DNA of 64,000 bases from Sulfolobaceae archaeon (GCA_026627305.1 JAPNVD010000008.1:29809-93808); one strand, 5' to 3'. Positions 17,822 through 27,339 are shown, counted from the stretch's first letter. The notes: generated by a model not told the origin, from the letters alone. Numbers and translations: made by a program.

Positions 17822-18821
17822 ACGTGAGGTTATAATCAAGGTTAGAAATCTTGAAAAGATATACAATGGAGTTGTCCACGCAGTGAAGGGCATCTCATTT
17901 GATGTATATAGGGGAGAGATATTTGGACTTTTAGGACCTAATGGGGCTGGTAAATCCACAACCATTAAGATGTTAACTACAGTGCTTAAACCAACATCGG
18001 GTATAGCAGAGGTATGCGGTTATGATGTGGCTAAACATCCTGTTGAAGTGAGAAGATGCATAAGTGTAGTGCCACAGGAATATACATCTGACGAAGATCT
18101 AACTGGATTCGAAAATATGATGTTAATGGCTTCTCTATATGGAATTCCTAAGGCTGAGGCTGAAAAAAGGGCATGGGAATTACTGGAGATGGTAAATCTA
18201 AAAGATGCTGCAAATAGAAAAGTTGAGACTTATTCGGGCGGAATGAGAAGAAGATTAGAAATAGCTATGAGCTTAATAAACAGACCTAAAGTCCTATTCC
18301 TTGACGAACCAACATTAGGACTTGATGTCCAGACTAGGGCAGCTATATGGGAATATATCAGAAAGTTAAAGGAGGAGTATGATATAACGATACTCCTTAC
18401 AACCCATTATATGGAAGAGGCTGATTCATTATGTAATAGAATAGCTATAATTGACCATGGCAAGATCGTTAAAATTGGTTCTCCTGACGAATTAAAGGCT
18501 TTACTAGGAGGAGATATAATTGAAATCAGTATAGCTGAAAAAGAAGACATTTCAGAGATCCTGAGCAAAATACCGGCTGTGAGAGAAGTTAAGAAGTTAG
18601 ATACTTCAACTTATAGAATGAAGGTCGAATCAGGAGAAAAGGTTGCTCCTCAAATAATTGAAACTATCCTACAGAGGGGTTTCCACGTTATTAAACTCTC
18701 AATGGCTAAACCTACTCTCGATGAGGTCTACTTGGAGCTCACTGGAAGAAGCTTAAGAGACGAAGAGGGTGGAGAAGATATGTGGAGGTTAAGAATGACG
18801 TTAAGGAGGGCTAGGAGGTGA
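17814..18821 (+). CDS. ABC-2 exporter ATPase (DrrA-like)
   Basis: The 335-residue protein has Walker A GPNGAGKST, signature YSGGMRRRLE, Walker B VLFLDEP, the D-loop GLDVQTR and the H-loop TTHYMEEAD, plus a C-terminal extension of about 100 residues typical of DrrA/CcmA-type exporters. It should power the neighbouring ABC-2 permease to extrude a drug-like compound or lipid. Translation is coupled to padR by overlap, and the permease follows after five bases. Confidence 0.88.
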   Translation: MSEREVIIKVRNLEKIYNGVVHAVKGISFDVYRGEIFGLLGPNGAGKSTTIKMLTTVLKPTSGIAEVCGYDVAKHPVEVRRCISVVPQEYTSDEDLTGFENMMLMASLYGIPKAEAEKRAWELLEMVNLKDAANRKVETYSGGMRRRLEIAMSLINRPKVLFLDEPTLGLDVQTRAAIWEYIRKLKEEYDITILLTTHYMEEADSLCNRIAIIDHGKIVKIGSPDELKALLGGDIIEISIAEKEDISEILSKIPAVREVKKLDTSTYRMKVESGEKVAPQIIETILQRGFHVIKLSMAKPTLDEVYLELTGRSLRDEEGGEDMWRLRMTLRRARR

Positions 18822-18826
18822 TATAA

Positions 18827-19681
18827 ATGAGTAGAACAGCAGGATATAATAATCCTTTACACGGTTTAGGAGCCCTACTCCATAGAGAGCTAGCACAATG
18901 GTATAGAGATTTCGTAGTGTTATTTATCTCACTAATACAGCCCGTCATCTGGTTAGGTTTATTCGGAAAAGCCTTTGATTTATCTAAGCTATTCACCACT
19001 AACGCTAATTTACCTCCAGCATATCAACAGTTAGCACAACAAACGATGCTAAATATATTCGGCACAACAAGCTATTATGCATTCTTCGCAGCAGGGATGT
19101 TATCGTTTATAGCTATAACAACTGCTGTGTTCGGCTCTATGTCAATTGTATGGGATAGAAGATTAGGATTTCTCGAGAGGATACTGAGTACTCCAGTATC
19201 TAGAGGAGTAATAATAATGACAAAGGTGTTCTCTGCTACAATTAGGACTCTGATACAAGTGGCTGTAATTCTTATATTTGCAGTAGCCTTAGGATTTCCA
19301 ACAACTTATCTAACACCGTTAAGGATATTAGGAACGTTCGCAGCAGTAGCCTTATTATCAATGAGTTTGGCCTCCTTACTTATATTATTAGGAATAAGAA
19401 CAACAAACTACCAGAGACCTATGGTAGTAGCTAACCTGATAACTTTACCGTTGATGTTCACCAGTAATGCAATGTATCCTATCAAGTTAATGCCTGGCTG
19501 GTTACAAATAGTCGCAAAGGTCAACCCAGTAACTTACACTACAGACATAGTGAGGATCTTGTTGCTGAACGTAAATAATGGTACTGGAAACCTATTTATA
19601 GATTTCACGATATTGTTAGGTTTTGCAATAGTGGCATCTGCTATAGGAATAGTGACATCCTGGAGATATCTTACAATGTAA
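18827..19681 (+). CDS. ABC-2 type exporter permease (DrrB-like)
   Basis: The 284-residue protein has six predicted membrane helices and the ABC-2 pattern, including SIVWDRRLGFLERILSTPVSRG before the central helices and LPGWLQ-like MPGWLQIVAKVNPVTY in the C-terminal half. With the upstream ATPase it forms an exporter probably repressed by PadR. The start follows GGAGGTGATATAA, a strong ribosome binding site. Substrate unknown. Confidence 0.87.
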   Translation: MSRTAGYNNPLHGLGALLHRELAQWYRDFVVLFISLIQPVIWLGLFGKAFDLSKLFTTNANLPPAYQQLAQQTMLNIFGTTSYYAFFAAGMLSFIAITTAVFGSMSIVWDRRLGFLERILSTPVSRGVIIMTKVFSATIRTLIQVAVILIFAVALGFPTTYLTPLRILGTFAAVALLSMSLASLLILLGIRTTNYQRPMVVANLITLPLMFTSNAMYPIKLMPGWLQIVAKVNPVTYTTDIVRILLLNVNNGTGNLFIDFTILLGFAIVASAIGIVTSWRYLTM

Positions 19682-19720
19682 GAGAAAAAATTTATTTTTG
19701 GGTAACCCTAAAATACACAT

Positions 19721-20590
19721 ATGAACAATTTACTAGAATTATTGCTAAATCCCCCGACAAACTTATCCTTAACAACAATCCTTCTTTTCAGTTATTTATT
19801 AGGAATACTTCATGGTATCACGCCTGATGAGCATACGTGGCCCATAACATTTAGCTACGCAATAGGAAAATATTCAACGAAGGGAGGAATGAAGGCAGGA
19901 TTTCTATTCTCCCTGGGTTTCACTCTGCAGCGTTCATTTTTAACGACTATTGGATACCTAGGATTGGCGTACTTCTATCAAAAGTATAACCTAGATGGAC
20001 CTGTATATATTGTAGTTGGAATAGTTATGGCTATTGCTGGATCATATATACTAAAAGGAAAATATCTTCACATACCTATCGATGAACTGTTGAGGAGAAG
20101 GAAATCAGCTCAGACAGAAAATATAAGAGATATACCCTTAAAAATGACCATTATTCATGGGCTGATAGCAGGATTCGGCTTTGGCGCCTATGCATCAATA
20201 ATTACGTTCATATTAGCCCCTCAAGTAGGTTCTCTATACTTTGCACCTTTACCTGGAATGTTCTTCGGGCTAGGAACTATGACTATGCAGATAATTTTAG
20301 GTGCTTTCTTCGGTAACTTAATGAGGTTTAAAGGCCTTAATGAGGAACAGATGAAAAGCCTAGCCTCTAAGGCTGCTGGAAGAACCTTGTATTATGGAGG
20401 CATAGCCTTCACTATTGCAGGTCTTCTCATCTTAGGATTCCCGATAATTGACAATCTCTCAATACCTACAGGATTAATAATACCCAACCTTGACGCTATT
20501 GATATCGGTTTCTTATTAGTCATAAGCGTAGTTGGGATTATTGGAGTCTACAGTATAATTAAGTCTTACCTAGAATTCAAGAGATCATAG
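19721..20590 (+). CDS. NiCoT/UreH-like membrane metal transporter (putative)
   Basis: The 289-residue protein has about seven predicted membrane helices. Residues 30-37, HGITPDEH, fit the HX4D(x)H signature in helix II of Ni/Co transporters and RcnA/UreH-like proteins, and a second hydrophobic repeat begins IIHGLIAGFGFGA. This suggests divalent-metal transport, but the rest is diverged and the family call is an inference. It has its own short upstream region after the ABC exporter operon and overlaps the convergent helical protein by 25 bases. Confidence 0.5.
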   Translation: MNNLLELLLNPPTNLSLTTILLFSYLLGILHGITPDEHTWPITFSYAIGKYSTKGGMKAGFLFSLGFTLQRSFLTTIGYLGLAYFYQKYNLDGPVYIVVGIVMAIAGSYILKGKYLHIPIDELLRRRKSAQTENIRDIPLKMTIIHGLIAGFGFGAYASIITFILAPQVGSLYFAPLPGMFFGLGTMTMQIILGAFFGNLMRFKGLNEEQMKSLASKAAGRTLYYGGIAFTIAGLLILGFPIIDNLSIPTGLIIPNLDAIDIGFLLVISVVGIIGVYSIIKSYLEFKRS

Positions 20591-21180
20591 CATTCGGTAT
20601 GTTTTTTACAGATCTCAGATAATCTTTGTTCCACCATGTCCTTAATTTTTTGGTTATTTAAGGCTTTAGATAGGACTATAATATACTGATTAAAAAGCTG
20701 CTCAAATATCCACTTATATTCCTCTTTATCAAGGAACTCTATAGCTCTGCTCATCTCCTCTACTGCACTTCTTATTAAGGTTGTATCTTTCTGACCGTTA
20801 AGTAGATATAAGCAATAATTCCCTAAGGAGCTAAAGTAAAGTGCCAAATAAAAATCTGCACCTTCAAGGTATTTTTTAGATAGTTCAAGAAGTTCTAAAC
20901 CAAGCTGAAAGAGCTCTTTATCCCATTTATAGTACTGCAAATCTGATGGAACTGTAAAGGTTTTAATGTTTTCAGTTATACTACATACGATAGGTCTATA
21001 AGCAATTAATAGATTAAGACCTAAAGTTCTCAATAAAAAACCAGCTTCAAATTTCTTCATTAAATCACACTTAGCCTTCAATGTCTTAGCTAGATCTTTT
21101 AGATTAGCCTTATTGCTGTAATCAATAGATAGGAGCTGATAGTAAGTCTCTAAAAAGTGATTCATATTATCTCTATTCAT
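20566..21180 (-). CDS. Hypothetical helical protein
   Basis: I do not recognise this 204-residue protein. It is predicted to be all-alpha, without membrane helices, signal peptide or Cys clusters; Leu-rich repeats of roughly 35-40 residues (for example ELFQLGLELLELSKKYLEGADFYLALYFSSLG) hint at a TPR-like or helical-bundle fold. It ends 25 bases inside the convergent transporter gene and is divergent from the GNAT gene with a 53-base gap. Probably lineage-specific. Confidence 0.55.
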   Translation of the reverse strand: MNRDNMNHFLETYYQLLSIDYSNKANLKDLAKTLKAKCDLMKKFEAGFLLRTLGLNLLIAYRPIVCSITENIKTFTVPSDLQYYKWDKELFQLGLELLELSKKYLEGADFYLALYFSSLGNYCLYLLNGQKDTTLIRSAVEEMSRAIEFLDKEEYKWIFEQLFNQYIIVLSKALNNQKIKDMVEQRLSEICKKHTECYDLLNSR

Positions 21181-21233
21181 TACTCTTAATTGTTAAACTT
21201 TACTTTTTAGTCACAACTCTACAATTATTTTTG

Positions 21234-22082
21234 ATGATAGAGGTTAGAGAATTAAAGGATCCACAGGAGTTCTATCAAACAATAAACGTGCAAAAATCAG
21301 CCTGGAGAACAAATGATTGTTGCACAAATGTTACACCACCACCTAATTTAATAGCAGCTGCTAGAAATGGTGGGTTAGTTTTGGGCGCTTTCGACAATAA
21401 TAGGCTTATAGGATTCTCTTATGCCTTTATAGGAAGGGATTCGCAGGGTTACTATCTTTACAGTCATCAAACTGGTGTTATCGAAGAGGAGAAGTATAAG
21501 GGAGTTGGTTTCCAATTAAAATTAGCACAAATGAAATGGGCTATAAAGCAAGGTTTTGATAGAATAAAGTGGACTTTTGACCCATTACAGAGTTTAAACA
21601 GCTATTTCAACATATCTAAGTTAGGAGTTATAGTTAGAGAATACCATGAGAACTATTACGGTGAGATGAACGATGGGATAAATAGAAATTTGCCCACGGA
21701 TAGAGCCGTAGCAGAATGGTATATAAAGTCTAGAAGAGTTGAAATGAAAATCGAAGGTAAACTGAGAATAAAGAGCCTAAGCGATTTGAAAACATATTTC
21801 GAAGCTATAAGGATTGATGAAAAGGATAAAGTTCCAATAGATGTAAATCCATCTGGAGGGGATTTTAGGATCATCGCAATAGCAATTCCTAGGGATATTA
21901 ATAAAATAAGGGATCAAGACCCCAATTTAGCCCTAAAATGGAGATTGATAACAAGAAAAGCATTTAACCTTTATTTGAAGGGGAGAATAGATGTAGAAGT
22001 CATAACTGAAGATAAAGACTTTAGTTACCATATTCTGATAAATAAGCCATTAGATAACATATTAAACGGTGAGCTAGTATGA
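21234..22082 (+). CDS. GNAT-family N-acyltransferase, partner of the racemase
   Basis: The 282-residue protein has a GNAT fold in its first half: VLGAFDNNRLIGFSYAF, then YSHQTGVIEEEKYKGVGFQLKLAQMKW with the acyl-CoA-binding Gln/Arg-x-x-Gly-like loop (YKGVGFQLK). The C-terminal half is characteristic of predicted acyltransferases encoded beside N-acylamino acid racemases. It overlaps the racemase ATG by four bases, so the two are co-translated. A succinyl- or acetyl-transferase acting on amino acids is inferred. ATG 21234 directly follows a TTG at 21231; TATA spacing allows either. Confidence 0.7.
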   Translation: MIEVRELKDPQEFYQTINVQKSAWRTNDCCTNVTPPPNLIAAARNGGLVLGAFDNNRLIGFSYAFIGRDSQGYYLYSHQTGVIEEEKYKGVGFQLKLAQMKWAIKQGFDRIKWTFDPLQSLNSYFNISKLGVIVREYHENYYGEMNDGINRNLPTDRAVAEWYIKSRRVEMKIEGKLRIKSLSDLKTYFEAIRIDEKDKVPIDVNPSGGDFRIIAIAIPRDINKIRDQDPNLALKWRLITRKAFNLYLKGRIDVEVITEDKDFSYHILINKPLDNILNGELV

Positions 22083-23194
22083 AAATATCTAAAATAATGT
22101 TATATCACGTTGTTATGAAGTTAAAAGCCCCATTCGAAACCAGTTTCGGAAAATCCGTATATAGGCATGGAGTTCTAGTTCAAGTATTTGATGATGAGGG
22201 AAATACTGGATGGGGTGAAATAGTAGCTGATGAAGGACCCTGGTATAGTTACGAAACCGTAGAAACGGCAATTCATGTTGTGAGGGATTTCTTTCCCCTA
22301 TTACTAAAAGATAAGGAAATAAACCATCCTGAAGAATTCTTCGACTTGTTACAGAGGATCAGAGGGCATAACATGGCAAAAGCAGGTGTAGAAGAGGCTG
22401 TATGGGATCTATATTCCAAAAATAATAATGAGCCACTCTATAAGGCTTTAGGAGGGATAAGGGATAAGATAGTCTCAGGAGTTTCAATAGGAATTCAACC
22501 AACGATAAACGATCTAGTTAAAGTAGTTGGAAGCTATTTAGAGAAAGGATATAAGAGGATAAAAATAAAGATAAAACCAGGCTGGGACGTAAACGCGGTA
22601 GAAGCTATAAGGAAAGAATATCCTGATATACTGCTTCAGGTCGATGCTAATGCTGCTTACACCCTATCCGATATAGAAGTGTTCAAGAAACTCGATAATT
22701 ATAACCTATTAATGATAGAGCAACCACTTGAATGGGATGACTTAGTAGATCATGCAGAACTAGCAAAAATGATAAAGACACCTATATGCTTAGATGAATC
22801 GATAAAGAGCCTTCATGATGCTATAAGTGCGTTTAAACTGAACAGTTGCAAGATTATAAACATTAAACCTGGAAGGGTTGGGGGATTAAAGATTACAAAG
22901 GAAATCGCTAGACTATGCAATGAAAAGGGGAGGGGTGCTTGGATAGGAGGAATGCTTGAGACTGGAATTGGAAGAGGGATACTAGTAGCTTCTGCTACAT
23001 TACCGGGCATTACATATCCTAATGATATAAGCGGAAGCGATAGATATTATGAGGAGGACATAGTGGAACCTCCTTGGATAGTGAACTCTGACGGAACTAT
23101 TAGCGTAAGGAATAAACCAGGGATAGGAGTTGAAGTATTAGAAGAAAAAATAAAAGAAAAATATAGTAAAAAAATAATTGAAATTAATTTTTAA
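22079..23194 (+). CDS. N-acylamino acid racemase / OSBS-type enolase-superfamily enzyme
   Basis: The 371-residue protein has the capping domain and TIM barrel of the muconate-lactonising enolase subgroup: KxK motif in RIKIKIKPGWD (about 160-165), metal ligands in QVDANAAY, MIEQPLEWDD and CLDESIKS with the second catalytic Lys, and a GGMLETGIG segment near the end. Such enzymes are either o-succinylbenzoate synthases or N-succinylamino acid racemases. Sulfolobales use sulfur-containing benzothiophene quinones rather than menaquinone, and the coupled acyltransferase gene points to racemase activity. It overlaps the convergent oxidase gene by four bases. Confidence 0.8.
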   Translation: MKISKIMLYHVVMKLKAPFETSFGKSVYRHGVLVQVFDDEGNTGWGEIVADEGPWYSYETVETAIHVVRDFFPLLLKDKEINHPEEFFDLLQRIRGHNMAKAGVEEAVWDLYSKNNNEPLYKALGGIRDKIVSGVSIGIQPTINDLVKVVGSYLEKGYKRIKIKIKPGWDVNAVEAIRKEYPDILLQVDANAAYTLSDIEVFKKLDNYNLLMIEQPLEWDDLVDHAELAKMIKTPICLDESIKSLHDAISAFKLNSCKIINIKPGRVGGLKITKEIARLCNEKGRGAWIGGMLETGIGRGILVASATLPGITYPNDISGSDRYYEEDIVEPPWIVNSDGTISVRNKPGIGVEVLEEKIKEKYSKKIIEINF

Positions 23195-24444
23195 CTACTT
23201 TGTTTGCTTCTCCATACAAGTCCAAAGTATATTGTTACTGCTATCATTATGTTAAAGAACACGAAGATCACGTCTGCAAGATATAGTAAAGCAGGGTACT
23301 GGGAGATATACGTACCTAGCACGTCTAATGTCGATATGAACGTTGAAGCCTTAAGAGTATTTGCAACTTGAAGAGCGAAAGTTAAGCCATAGTTATTAAC
23401 TAAAGCCTCAGCAGCACTAACAGGTGGAACTATTGCATAAGGTAAATGAGCTACTAAATTCATTACCTCAGCTATATCTACCATTGATAGAGGAATGATG
23501 AAATTAATAGCTGCCAATATCTTGTTTCTTACCCTGAAAGACGCTAGCAAGGTTATTAGAGTTATTACCCCTAGTGCTATCAGAGCGTAGAACCACCCTG
23601 ATAGTATTAGAGTTGGCTGGTATACCGAATAAAACGCTGACGGCAAGTAAGATGGTGGATGACCAAGAATTGACCAAATTACTGTTGGCGAGTACTGATA
23701 TACTTCATATAAATACCATACACCTCCAATAACATAGATCGCTCCAAAAGCTAATGCTAATTTTTTCATGAACTTGCTAACCACATCATACATCTCATTT
23801 TTAGTTGAATCCCATTTCCAGTCATAAACTGAAGAGATTAGGATAGCTGTAAGAGCTAACGCTCCAAATATCGTTGCTAATAGCAGTGGTGGATATGTCG
23901 GGTTAGCAAATAGTTCAGCGTAATTCTTCACAACTAAATCGAACCCTATAAGTGAATTAGGATCTTTAATTACCTCTACACCTAATGGATAATTGACAAC
24001 AGCAAATACTAGTCTAAACATGGCTGGAATAACAGTGGCAAATATTGCAGCTAAGTATCCTATTATTATATGAGCTCTCATACTTAACCTTCCCCTAGAT
24101 CTGTTGTAGAAACCTATTAACGGTAACGCTATAACTACTCCTGAGACTATAGCTATTGCCCATACAGGCCACAATAATAGACCTGCTGCATTAGTAAATA
24201 TTGGGTATAGTCCAGCTAAAAAGACTGTTATAATTGTACCGAAAACTCCACCAATAGCATATATCAGTATCAGGTAATTCGACATATTGGCAGCGGCATT
24301 TATGAAGTGCTGATTATTCGTCCTAACACCTATAACTTCTAATGTAGGTAATAGCCACAATAATCCTAGCACCGTGTATACTATAGGAATATGTACACCA
24401 AATGCCCATGCAAGTAAGTCTACCGCTATTGATATAGCGTTCAT
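23191..24444 (-). CDS. Cytochrome bd-family subunit II, CydA'-like
   Basis: The 417-residue protein has about nine predicted membrane helices. Its N-terminus (FGVHIPIVYTVLGLLWLLPTLE) keeps the His and the spacing of the first helix of CydA rather than that of CydB, and the second helical pair (GGVFGTIITVFLAGLYP) also resembles CydA. This is the pattern of the archaeal CydAA' oxidases, in which subunit II derives from a CydA duplication. The ATG overlaps the stop of the upstream cydA by one base (TAATG). A quinol-oxidising, oxygen-reducing partner role is inferred. Confidence 0.65.
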   Translation of the reverse strand: MNAISIAVDLLAWAFGVHIPIVYTVLGLLWLLPTLEVIGVRTNNQHFINAAANMSNYLILIYAIGGVFGTIITVFLAGLYPIFTNAAGLLLWPVWAIAIVSGVVIALPLIGFYNRSRGRLSMRAHIIIGYLAAIFATVIPAMFRLVFAVVNYPLGVEVIKDPNSLIGFDLVVKNYAELFANPTYPPLLLATIFGALALTAILISSVYDWKWDSTKNEMYDVVSKFMKKLALAFGAIYVIGGVWYLYEVYQYSPTVIWSILGHPPSYLPSAFYSVYQPTLILSGWFYALIALGVITLITLLASFRVRNKILAAINFIIPLSMVDIAEVMNLVAHLPYAIVPPVSAAEALVNNYGLTFALQVANTLKASTFISTLDVLGTYISQYPALLYLADVIFVFFNIMIAVTIYFGLVWRSKQSS

Positions 24445-25790
24445 TAGTGTTCACCCCCTCCACTAGTTTTGACTTTTCTAGTTAAATACAGATATACCAT
24501 GTACCATGCGAGAGCTGGCATAGCAAGTTCCACTACTATAATTCCTGCAACTACTGCAGGAGTTGGTGTAAATGTTGGATTGTATATAGCACTTACAGGT
24601 ATACCTGTTATATTAGGTGGACCGTTAGGATTAGGATCTGCTTGCACAAATATGAAAGGATACCTACCACTTTCAGTTGTAAGAGCACCACCAATAGATG
24701 CTAAAGCTGCTAATATACCTATTGCGTACTGCCCACTCTTTAATATGAAATTACCAAACGCTCCTTTAAATAATGGGTAAGTAATAGTTAATGTTAACCC
24801 TAAAGCCCATGCTCCCAGTAAAACACCACCAATAACCATGAATCCCCAATAAGTAACGAATATAAAGGATGGTGGCCTTATTGCAGCTGGCCAGCTATAA
24901 TAACCCCAGAACTTTCCTGTAGTATTTAAGTAAGCTAAAAGACTTAGTAGTGGATCATTTTTGTACCCACTCCAGAATAACCCTTCCATTGCTGCTAACT
25001 TTAACGGGTCGTCCTCTAATACTAACATACCTTGATAATGACCTAATACAAAGCCCTGTATAGCAGTTAAAGCTGTAATTACTGGCGCAGTTAACTTCAG
25101 GATCTTTAGCTGATACTGCTTATGCTCCCTCAAGTATTTATATAAAACTACACTAGTTGCACCAGACCATGATAGGATAATAGCTGCTAATATTCCATGG
25201 AATATAAAGACCTGAGCACCCCACCAGAACATATTCCAGATCTGCGATGGTGACTGGAATTCGGCTATATAACTTATTACACCGCTTATAGGTTTCTGTA
25301 ACTGAATTATCTCCATCCCGGGAGGTCTCATGCTTAAGGATGCCATAACATCTAATATATTGTAAGCGCTCCACACACCACCGAAAGCTGCGAAGAAGCC
25401 AATAATCCAATGTAGCCACTCATTCTTAATTTTTCCCCATGTAAAGATGTATAACGGCAGTATAACAACCTCAAACAGAAATGCAAAGAGTTCTATAAAG
25501 AATGGAAGAGATATAGCAGAGCCCATCTGTGCGACAAAATTACTCCAGATCGTTACTAAACCGAACTCCACTAAAGTTCCGAAAGCTGCACCAACACCAA
25601 ATATTATGGTAGATATCACAGCAAATGTATGAGCTAGGTCTCCCCAGTCCTTATCTCTTGTCCTTATGTAGATTGCCTCTGCAGTTATAGCTAACAATAT
25701 TGTTCCTATAAAACTAGATGCTAAACTTACATGCATTAAAACTCCAGTTGCAGTTGCAACTCTTGCAAGAGTTGGTGCACCGTAATTCAT
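24444..25790 (-). CDS. cydA: Cytochrome bd-family subunit I (CydA)
   Basis: About 448 residues with nine helices. Visible CydA marks are His20 in LMHVSLAS (ligand position of E. coli His19), EFGLVTIWSNF and LPFFIELFAFLFE (proton-channel/heme Glu), a second His in FIFHGILAAI, a short Q-loop region with KLAAMEGLF, a Met in YWGFMVIGG and GRYPF. It should oxidise quinol and reduce oxygen without pumping protons. ATG 25808 gives six more residues, but TTTTTAAAAA (25813-25822) sits 27 bases upstream of ATG 25790, favouring a leaderless start there. No cydCD or small subunit is adjacent. Confidence 0.83.
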   Translation of the reverse strand: MNYGAPTLARVATATGVLMHVSLASSFIGTILLAITAEAIYIRTRDKDWGDLAHTFAVISTIIFGVGAAFGTLVEFGLVTIWSNFVAQMGSAISLPFFIELFAFLFEVVILPLYIFTWGKIKNEWLHWIIGFFAAFGGVWSAYNILDVMASLSMRPPGMEIIQLQKPISGVISYIAEFQSPSQIWNMFWWGAQVFIFHGILAAIILSWSGATSVVLYKYLREHKQYQLKILKLTAPVITALTAIQGFVLGHYQGMLVLEDDPLKLAAMEGLFWSGYKNDPLLSLLAYLNTTGKFWGYYSWPAAIRPPSFIFVTYWGFMVIGGVLLGAWALGLTLTITYPLFKGAFGNFILKSGQYAIGILAALASIGGALTTESGRYPFIFVQADPNPNGPPNITGIPVSAIYNPTFTPTPAVVAGIIVVELAMPALAWYMVYLYLTRKVKTSGGGEH

Positions 25791-25812
25791 ATGATAAATA
25801 TATATCATTGAG

Positions 25813-25822
25813 TTTTTAAAAA
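25813..25822 (-). promoter_or_regulatory. TATA-like box for the cydA operon
   Basis: TTTTTAAAAA is centred about 27 bases upstream of ATG 25790 on the minus strand, the distance expected for a leaderless mRNA. The box is self-complementary, so the direction is decided by the flanking BRE, which I cannot judge. Confidence 0.4.
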
Positions 25823-25950
25823 TTGCTATTAATTGCTCAAGTGGAATATTATACTTATCATTAACTCTGTTAAAATAACTAAAAACTAAAATATAAGGGT
25901 AAAATTAGAAAAGTTAACCTAATTTCCTAAAAAATAAAATAATTCAATAA

Positions 25951-25960
25951 GCATATATAA
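25951..25960 (+). promoter_or_regulatory. TATA-like box for the beta-lactamase-fold gene
   Basis: GCATATATAA is centred about 28 bases upstream of ATG 25984, supporting that codon over TTG 25963 as the start. Confidence 0.4.
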
Positions 25961-25983
25961 GTTTGAACGTCTCATTATACACG

Positions 25984-27339
25984 ATGGAAACACAACTTGC
26001 AAGGCTCGAGTATTTTATCAGAGAATTGATGAGTTCATATAACATTCCAAGTATTACCATAGGAATATATAAAGATGGAAGGACAATATATTCAAAAGCC
26101 TTCGGATTTAAAGATTTGGAGAACCTAATTGAAGCCAACATTGAAACAGTTTATGGTATAGGTTCCGTAACTAAGACATTTACAGCCCTTTCAATAATGT
26201 TATTACAAGAAGAAGGTAAATTAAGCATAGAAGATTACGTAGATAAATATGTCGATTTAAGGATTAAGCCCTATGGCGAGAGGATAAAGATATGGCATTT
26301 GTTGTCTCATACCAGTGGAATTCCAGCGTTAGGTTACGCTGAGGCTTATATTGACTATCATCTATTGGGTAAGGGGAAATACTTTCCTATTTCTAAAGAT
26401 GAAGATGTACTTGATTTCATAAATGAGTCCGAAAATTATGCCTTATATAAACCTGGTGAAAAGTTCCTCTACCTAAATGAAGGGTACGTAGTCCTCGGTA
26501 TGATAATTGAGAAGGTTTCAGGCTTGAAGTATGAGGAATTTGTTAGGAAAAGAATATTTGAAAATGTAGGAATGCCAAAAACCTATGTTGATAGAGAAGT
26601 CTTAAAAGAGAATAATCTTGCAGTTCCATATTATATCGAAGGTAGAAAAATTAAAAGAGGAAAGCTGCCTCTTGGAATTAAAGCTGATGGTGGAATTTAT
26701 AGCAATATCCCAGACCTACTCAAGTACGCTAAAAGCTTAATGAACAGGGAAATAGCATCTTCAAGGACTATGGAAGAGATGGAAAGGGTAAGAGTTGAAA
26801 ACCCTTTTTCCTATACTGGCTTGCCGGGAGAGGGTTATGGTCTTGGGCTTGAAATAATACCTAACTTCTTCGGTAGAAGGTTAATTCATCATGGAGGTAA
26901 TGTACTAGTTTACACAGCTTTTATGGGCTATATACCAGAGGAAAAAATGGCAATAACTGTACTAAGTAATACAAGCAGTTTCCCATTATCTGTAATCGCA
27001 ACTTATGCCCTAGCCTTAATGTTAGGTAAAGATCCTGAAAAGGAATTGCCTTACTTGAGATCCTTAAATTTACTGAGCAAGCTAGAAGGGAGATATATTG
27101 GGTTAAAAGGTACAATAGAGGTAAAGGTGAAGAGAATTGGCGGAGCGATAATGCTCAAGTCAGTGGAAGAGATTAGTATTGCCACATATGAAAAGACTGA
27201 AGTCTACGAAGATAGGGAAGTTCACATATTTAATATTGAAAGTTTAGGCAAGAAGCTGCCTATTTACTTTATCGAAAGGAAAAAGGATCATGAATTACTA
27301 TTACAATATGAAAGATACCTACTAAAGAAGGTAGCTTAA
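25984..27339 (+). CDS. Serine beta-lactamase-fold hydrolase (class C/PBP-like)
   Basis: About 451 residues. The SxxK motif occurs in IGSVTKTFTAL, the second motif YLNEG supplies the Tyr (YxN), and HHGGN is the HxG triad motif, all in the order seen in class C beta-lactamases, DD-peptidases and related esterases. The archaeon has no peptidoglycan, so an esterase, amidase or D-aminoacyl peptidase role is more likely than antibiotic or wall-related activity. The C-terminal 100 residues form an extra beta-rich domain. No signal peptide is seen, so it is cytoplasmic. Confidence 0.82.
   Translation: METQLARLEYFIRELMSSYNIPSITIGIYKDGRTIYSKAFGFKDLENLIEANIETVYGIGSVTKTFTALSIMLLQEEGKLSIEDYVDKYVDLRIKPYGERIKIWHLLSHTSGIPALGYAEAYIDYHLLGKGKYFPISKDEDVLDFINESENYALYKPGEKFLYLNEGYVVLGMIIEKVSGLKYEEFVRKRIFENVGMPKTYVDREVLKENNLAVPYYIEGRKIKRGKLPLGIKADGGIYSNIPDLLKYAKSLMNREIASSRTMEEMERVRVENPFSYTGLPGEGYGLGLEIIPNFFGRRLIHHGGNVLVYTAFMGYIPEEKMAITVLSNTSSFPLSVIATYALALMLGKDPEKELPYLRSLNLLSKLEGRYIGLKGTIEVKVKRIGGAIMLKSVEEISIATYEKTEVYEDREVHIFNIESLGKKLPIYFIERKKDHELLLQYERYLLKKVA

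Noticed and set aside
22079..23194. Annotation as o-succinylbenzoate synthase (menC)
   Set aside because: No other menaquinone genes are near, Sulfolobales do not rely on menaquinone, and the gene is coupled to an acyltransferase, which favours N-acylamino acid racemase.
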